From contig NZ_CP115671.1 of NCBI RefSeq assembly GCF_027886425.1, forward strand, positions 1,116,001-1,180,000: a DNA stretch of 64,000 bases. Direction: 5' to 3'. The notes beneath the pieces were generated by a model. The model was not told the DNA's origin. It made no database searches and saw only the letters and a list, made by a program, of their open reading frames with translations. Origin of the DNA: Brevundimonas vesicularis (GTDB taxonomy: Bacteria > Pseudomonadota > Alphaproteobacteria > Caulobacterales > Caulobacteraceae). Positions 61,056 to 64,000 of this stretch are shown here, piece by piece. Position 1 is the stretch's first letter, and every line of letters begins with the position of its first letter. A program made the position numbers and the translations under genes.

Positions 61056-61738
61056 GAGCGATCCTCATAGTGCAGGCGGGTGCGGACGGCCCGTCCGATC
61101 GGGGCCGTTTCTGAGAAGTGATCCAGCGGTGCGGTCGCCGCGTCGATCGAGCCGGCCAGCACCACCGGATCGGTCTGATAGTAGGCGCCCCAGCTGCCGC
61201 CGCCGTCGTCGAGGCGGCGCGGATCGGCGCGCGCGAGTTGAAGCGCGCCCAGACCGGCCTTGTGGAAGATGCGGCGCAGTTCGTCGGTCGCGGTGGCGAC
61301 GGCGAACCGCAGACCTTCGGACTGCAGATGATGGGCCATGGCGGCGAACAGGAAGACGGTCGCGCCCTGTCCGCTGGAAGCCAGGCTGCCGATCTCGACC
61401 ACCTGCGCGCGGTCGATGACGGCGCCGATGGCCTGGCTCAGGACCGTCTCGACGGAGCCGTCCAGATATTGTTCCAAGTACAGGGGCGCCTCGGCGGCGT
61501 GCCGGAAGCCGACGGCGGCGTAGATGACGCCAGCCTCGTCCTGAACGCTCATCAGGGTCGGGAAATGGGCCTGGATTTGGCCGCCATAGGCCTCGGCGTA
61601 GGCCGCCTCGATGAACTGCTCCACGCGGCGACGTTCGCCTCGGCAGGGGTCGTCGAACCGGATGATGCGCGACGACAGCGTGCGGCGCGCGCGCGGCCGA
61701 ACCGGATCGGCGTCTTCGGGCAGGCGGAGTGAAAACAT
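61052..61738 (-). CDS. Thermostable hemolysin family protein
   Basis: A 228-residue protein of the thermostable hemolysin (delta-VPH) family, which has a GNAT/acyl-homoserine-lactone-synthase-like look. Motifs include GERRRVEQFIEAAYAEAYGG, VIYAAVGFRHAAEAPLYLEQ, QVVEIGSLASSGQGATVFLF and GLRFAVATATDELRRIFHKA. Hemolysis was reported for Vibrio members, but the enzyme activity is undefined. ATG 61738 has GAGG before it; a GTG at 61795 in the same frame would add 19 residues. It is the first gene of the six-gene operon and divergent from the sigma factor. Confidence 0.88.
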   Translation of the reverse strand: MFSLRLPEDADPVRPRARRTLSSRIIRFDDPCRGERRRVEQFIEAAYAEAYGGQIQAHFPTLMSVQDEAGVIYAAVGFRHAAEAPLYLEQYLDGSVETVLSQAIGAVIDRAQVVEIGSLASSGQGATVFLFAAMAHHLQSEGLRFAVATATDELRRIFHKAGLGALQLARADPRRLDDGGGSWGAYYQTDPVVLAGSIDAATAPLDHFSETAPIGRAVRTRLHYEDRS

Positions 61739-61814
61739 GCGGGCCTCGGGCCAGGGGACTTCGGGCCAGAGACGACGCGGTGCGGCGACCCCCACAAAAA
61801 AATCTTTCGCCGTC

Positions 61815-61828
61815 GCAATCGCGGTTGC
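61815..61828. repeat. Near-palindrome between the hemolysin and sigma-factor genes
   Basis: GCAATCGCGGTTGC has one mismatched pair across its centre and lies in the 121-base gap that must contain both divergent promoters. A regulator site is possible. No regulator is assigned. Confidence 0.3.
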
Positions 61829-61859
61829 CGCAGAGGGCGCAGCAACCCACGATGGGGTG

Positions 61860-62423
61860 GTGAACGCCTCTTCCGGTCCCCCTCAGCACGACCCGAGCCG
61901 ACCGGCGCGGCAGGCCCTGGCGGACGCGTGGCTGGACAGCCGCCCCGCCTTGGTGCGCTTTCTGACGGCGCGCACGGGATCGTCGGCTGCGGCCGAAGAT
62001 CTGGCGCAGGATGTCTGGGTGCGGCTGCAATCCATGACCGAGGAGGCCGCCGCCGAGGTTCGCCACCCGCAGGCCTTCCTCTATCGCATCGCCGCCAATC
62101 TGGCCCTGGATGCGTCCAAGGCGCAGCGTCGTGCGGGCGCGCGCGATCTGGAATGGCGGCGCGCTTCCGCTATCGATGACGTGGCCGAAGCTCAGGATGC
62201 GCCGTCGGCCGAGGATGCCGTCTGGGCGCGGCTGAAGCTGGAAAAGGTGGTCGCCGCGATCGACCGGATGCCGCCCAAGGCCGCCGAGGCCTTCCGTCTG
62301 CACAAGATGGCCGGGCTCAGCCAGGCCGAGGTCGCCGAACGGATGGGCGTCTCGCGCAGCGCGGTCGAAAAATACGTTTCCGCCTCGCTGAAGGAACTGC
62401 TGCTGCGGGTCGGTTGGCCATGA
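61860..62423 (+). CDS. FecI-type ECF RNA polymerase sigma factor
   Basis: A 187-residue ECF sigma factor. Region 2 is AEDLAQDVWVRLQSMTEEAA and FLYRIAANLALDASKAQRRA. Region 4 is MPPKAAEAFRLHKMAGLSQA and VAERMGVSRSAVEKYVSASL. The tail matches the FecI group. The start is a GTG at 61860; the frame is open upstream to 61611 but reads through the hemolysin gene. fecR and a TonB-dependent receptor follow, making a cell-surface signalling operon. FecI normally drives transcription of such a receptor. Confidence 0.92.
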   Translation: MNASSGPPQHDPSRPARQALADAWLDSRPALVRFLTARTGSSAAAEDLAQDVWVRLQSMTEEAAAEVRHPQAFLYRIAANLALDASKAQRRAGARDLEWRRASAIDDVAEAQDAPSAEDAVWARLKLEKVVAAIDRMPPKAAEAFRLHKMAGLSQAEVAERMGVSRSAVEKYVSASLKELLLRVGWP

Positions 62424-62508
62424 CGACCGGATTTCGCCATTTTTCATTGAGGATGCGGCGCGACCGCGTCGTCTCTCCCCCAAAGCCCGCTCGGGCCCGG
62501 ACCGGATC

Positions 62509-63480
62509 ATGACCCAGGACGACGTCATCAAGGACGAGGAGATCGCCGCCCAGGCCGCCGCCTGGGTCGTGCGTCTGCGCGCCGATGACGTGACGATCGT
62601 GGACATCGACGCGGCCACGGCCTGGCTCGATCAAGACCCGGCTCATCGGCGCGCCTTCGACGAGGCCGAGGGGCTGTGGACCGCTTCGGACGACCTGTCC
62701 GACGTTCAGCCGGGGCCGGTCATCGACCTGTCGGCGCACCGCGAGCGGCGCAAGGGCTTGGGGCGGCGATGGATGGTGGCGGCCCCGGCGATGGCTGCGG
62801 CCGTCGCCGCGGCGATCTTCCTGGGTCCACTGCTGCAAACCGAGCCGACCGTGGTCTACAGCACCGCACCCGGCGAAACGCGGACGGTGACGCTGGACGA
62901 CGGATCGCGGCTTCAGATCAACGGCGGCTCGACACTGTCGGTGAAGATGGAGCGGGGACGGCGTCTGGTGCATATGGATCAGGCCGAGGCGACCTTCGAC
63001 GTCGCGCATGACGCCGGCCGACCCTTCCTGATCAATGTCGGCGAAAGCCAGGTGCGCGTGGTCGGCACGGCCTTCAACATCCGCCGATCCGCCGATGACA
63101 CCCAGGTGGCGGTGCTGCGGGGCGTCGTCGAGGTCAGCGACCTGAAACAGCCCGCGCGGCGGGTGCGTCTGACGGTCGGTCAGTCGGTGCAGCGCGACGA
63201 CGCCGACGACCGGATGACCTTGGCCCCGGTCGATGTCCGCACCGCGGCCGCCTGGACCCAAGGGCGACGGGCCTATGACGATCGGCCTCTGCGAGAGATC
63301 GCCGCCGACCTCAGCCGCGCCTTCGCCACGCCGGTTTCTGTGGCGCCGAACGCGGCGAACCTGCGCTTCTCCGGCACGCTGGTGCTTGATGACGAAGCGG
63401 CGGTGATCGGCCGGCTGGAACGGTTCCTGCCGATCAAGGCCACTCGCGGGCCGCAAGGGGTTCGTCTAGAACGGCGCTGA
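62509..63480 (+). CDS. FecR family anti-sigma factor
   Basis: A 323-residue single-pass membrane protein. The N-terminal cytoplasmic DUF4880 part (EIAAQAAAWVVRLRADDVTI, TAWLDQDPAHRRAFDEAEGL) binds the sigma factor. A membrane segment (WMVAAPAMAAAVAAAIFLG) follows near residue 90. The periplasmic FecR domain has TAPGETRTVTLDDGSRLQIN and VVGTAFNIRRSADDTQVAVL, and a C-terminal STN-like part binds the receptor's signalling domain. It sits between fecI and the receptor gene. Confidence 0.94.
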   Translation: MTQDDVIKDEEIAAQAAAWVVRLRADDVTIVDIDAATAWLDQDPAHRRAFDEAEGLWTASDDLSDVQPGPVIDLSAHRERRKGLGRRWMVAAPAMAAAVAAAIFLGPLLQTEPTVVYSTAPGETRTVTLDDGSRLQINGGSTLSVKMERGRRLVHMDQAEATFDVAHDAGRPFLINVGESQVRVVGTAFNIRRSADDTQVAVLRGVVEVSDLKQPARRVRLTVGQSVQRDDADDRMTLAPVDVRTAAAWTQGRRAYDDRPLREIAADLSRAFATPVSVAPNAANLRFSGTLVLDDEAAVIGRLERFLPIKATRGPQGVRLERR

Positions 63481-63501
63481 ACCTGCTTCGGACGTCGCCT
63501 T

Positions 63502-64000
63502 TTGGTACGAGCCTTCCTCTGCGCCCTGGTCGTCGTTTGCGGTGTGACCACGCCGTCGATCGGCATGGCCCAAGGGCGATCCTCGCTTCAGGTGTCGGTT
63601 TCGCCTCAGCCGTTGCGGACCGCCGTCCTCGACTTCGGTCTCCAGGCGGGCGTCAGCATCGACGCCGCCGGAAGCGAGCGGTGCGGCCCCACGCGCGGGG
63701 TGAGAGGCCGACTTTCCGTCGATGCGGCCTTGTCCAGATTGATGCTGGGCACACACTGCGTCGCGACACGCGTCGGCGACGGCGCCTACAGGATCGTGCG
63801 GGTCGCCGCTGCGCCGCCTGCCGTGGCGCGGACGATCTCGGCACCGCCTGCGCCCGTGACCCCGACGATGCTGGATGAAGTCGTGGTGACGGCGTCGCGC
63901 ACGGACAATCTGCTGCTGTCGCGCGCCCCCTACGGCCTGTCGTCGCTGGACGGGGTGACGCTGGAACGGGCCGGGGTCAGCGACCTCGACGGCGTCGCCG
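63502..64000 (+). CDS. TonB-dependent receptor with N-terminal STN signalling domain, partial
   Basis: The frame is open from TTG 63502 to the window end (166 codons, 3' end missing). It has a signal peptide (VRAFLCALVVVCGVTTPSIG, AQ before cleavage), a secretin/TonB STN domain (VSVSPQPLRTAVLDFGLQAG, AALSRLMLGTHCVATRVGDG), and then the TonB box and plug start (MLDEVVVTASRTDNLLLSRA). This makes it an outer-membrane transducer for the FecI-FecR pair. The start codon is uncertain as no ATG is near; the ligand (siderophore, heme or other) is unknown. Confidence 0.9.
   Translation, partial: MVRAFLCALVVVCGVTTPSIGMAQGRSSLQVSVSPQPLRTAVLDFGLQAGVSIDAAGSERCGPTRGVRGRLSVDAALSRLMLGTHCVATRVGDGAYRIVRVAAAPPAVARTISAPPAPVTPTMLDEVVVTASRTDNLLLSRAPYGLSSLDGVTLERAGVSDLDGVA

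Overview
The window is chromosomal DNA of a GC-rich stalked/swarmer-type alphaproteobacterium of the family Caulobacteraceae, most likely Brevundimonas or a close relative. The evidence is the high GC content with GC-rich third codon positions, a Caulobacter-style fliF-fliG-flbE-fliN-flbD operon, CtrA-like TTAA-N7-TTAA boxes upstream of ftsZ, fliF and fliL, a sigma-54 promoter in front of flgF, and FtsZ, FliM and FlbD proteins of the Caulobacter type. No insertion sequence, phage, CRISPR array or rRNA was seen. One tRNA gene (Leu, anticodon UAA) is present.

Layout. 1-4.5 kb: end of the division cluster (ftsQ', ftsA, ftsZ, lpxC). ftsZ is frameshifted as sequenced by an apparent 5-base loss. 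4.5-7.3 kb: a minus-strand run pgeF, MidA-type methyltransferase, lgt. 7.4-16.6 kb: housekeeping genes (ubiK, ybjN-like, proC, an EnvZ/OmpR-type pair, ilvE, a nucleoside transporter, a thioesterase, a uracil-DNA-glycosylase-fold protein, a lipoprotein hydrolase). 16.7-24.8 kb: flagellar operon fliF-fliG-flbE-fliN-flbD-flhA, with a class A beta-lactamase gene lying between flbD and flhA. 24.9-28.6 kb: a three-protein phosphorelay (CHASE3 kinase, single-domain receiver, receiver-HisKA_2 kinase), a Nudix hydrolase, and csbD behind a textbook EcfG/SigT promoter. 28.7-36.6 kb: a VWA protein, GNAT, an HDAC-like amidohydrolase, and the isoprenoid genes xseB-ispA-dxs, then a NYN-LOTUS protein.

36.7-43.1 kb: assimilatory sulfate reduction: a divergent LysR regulator, cysG, DUF2849, a siroheme reductase, a DUF934-APS reductase fusion and cysK. 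43.1-46 kb: a DUF885 peptidase-like protein and two small secreted proteins. 46-52.4 kb: a second flagellar locus, flgF-flgG-flgA-flgH on the minus strand divergent from fliL-fliM-DUF6468-motE. 52.4-56.9 kb: DUF3297, an M28 peptidase, tRNA-Leu, an SLC13 permease and a lipoprotein.

56.9-61.7 kb: a tight six-gene minus-strand operon encoding a thermostable-hemolysin-family protein, an AMP-binding enzyme, a heme-oxygenase-like (HO-like) oxidase, an SDR reductase, a TPR-like secreted protein and an ICMT-like membrane methyltransferase. It looks like an uncharacterised acyl-chain modification pathway and is the best candidate here for an undescribed system. 61.9-64 kb: a divergent FecI sigma factor, FecR anti-sigma factor and the start of a TonB-dependent transducer, cut by the window edge.
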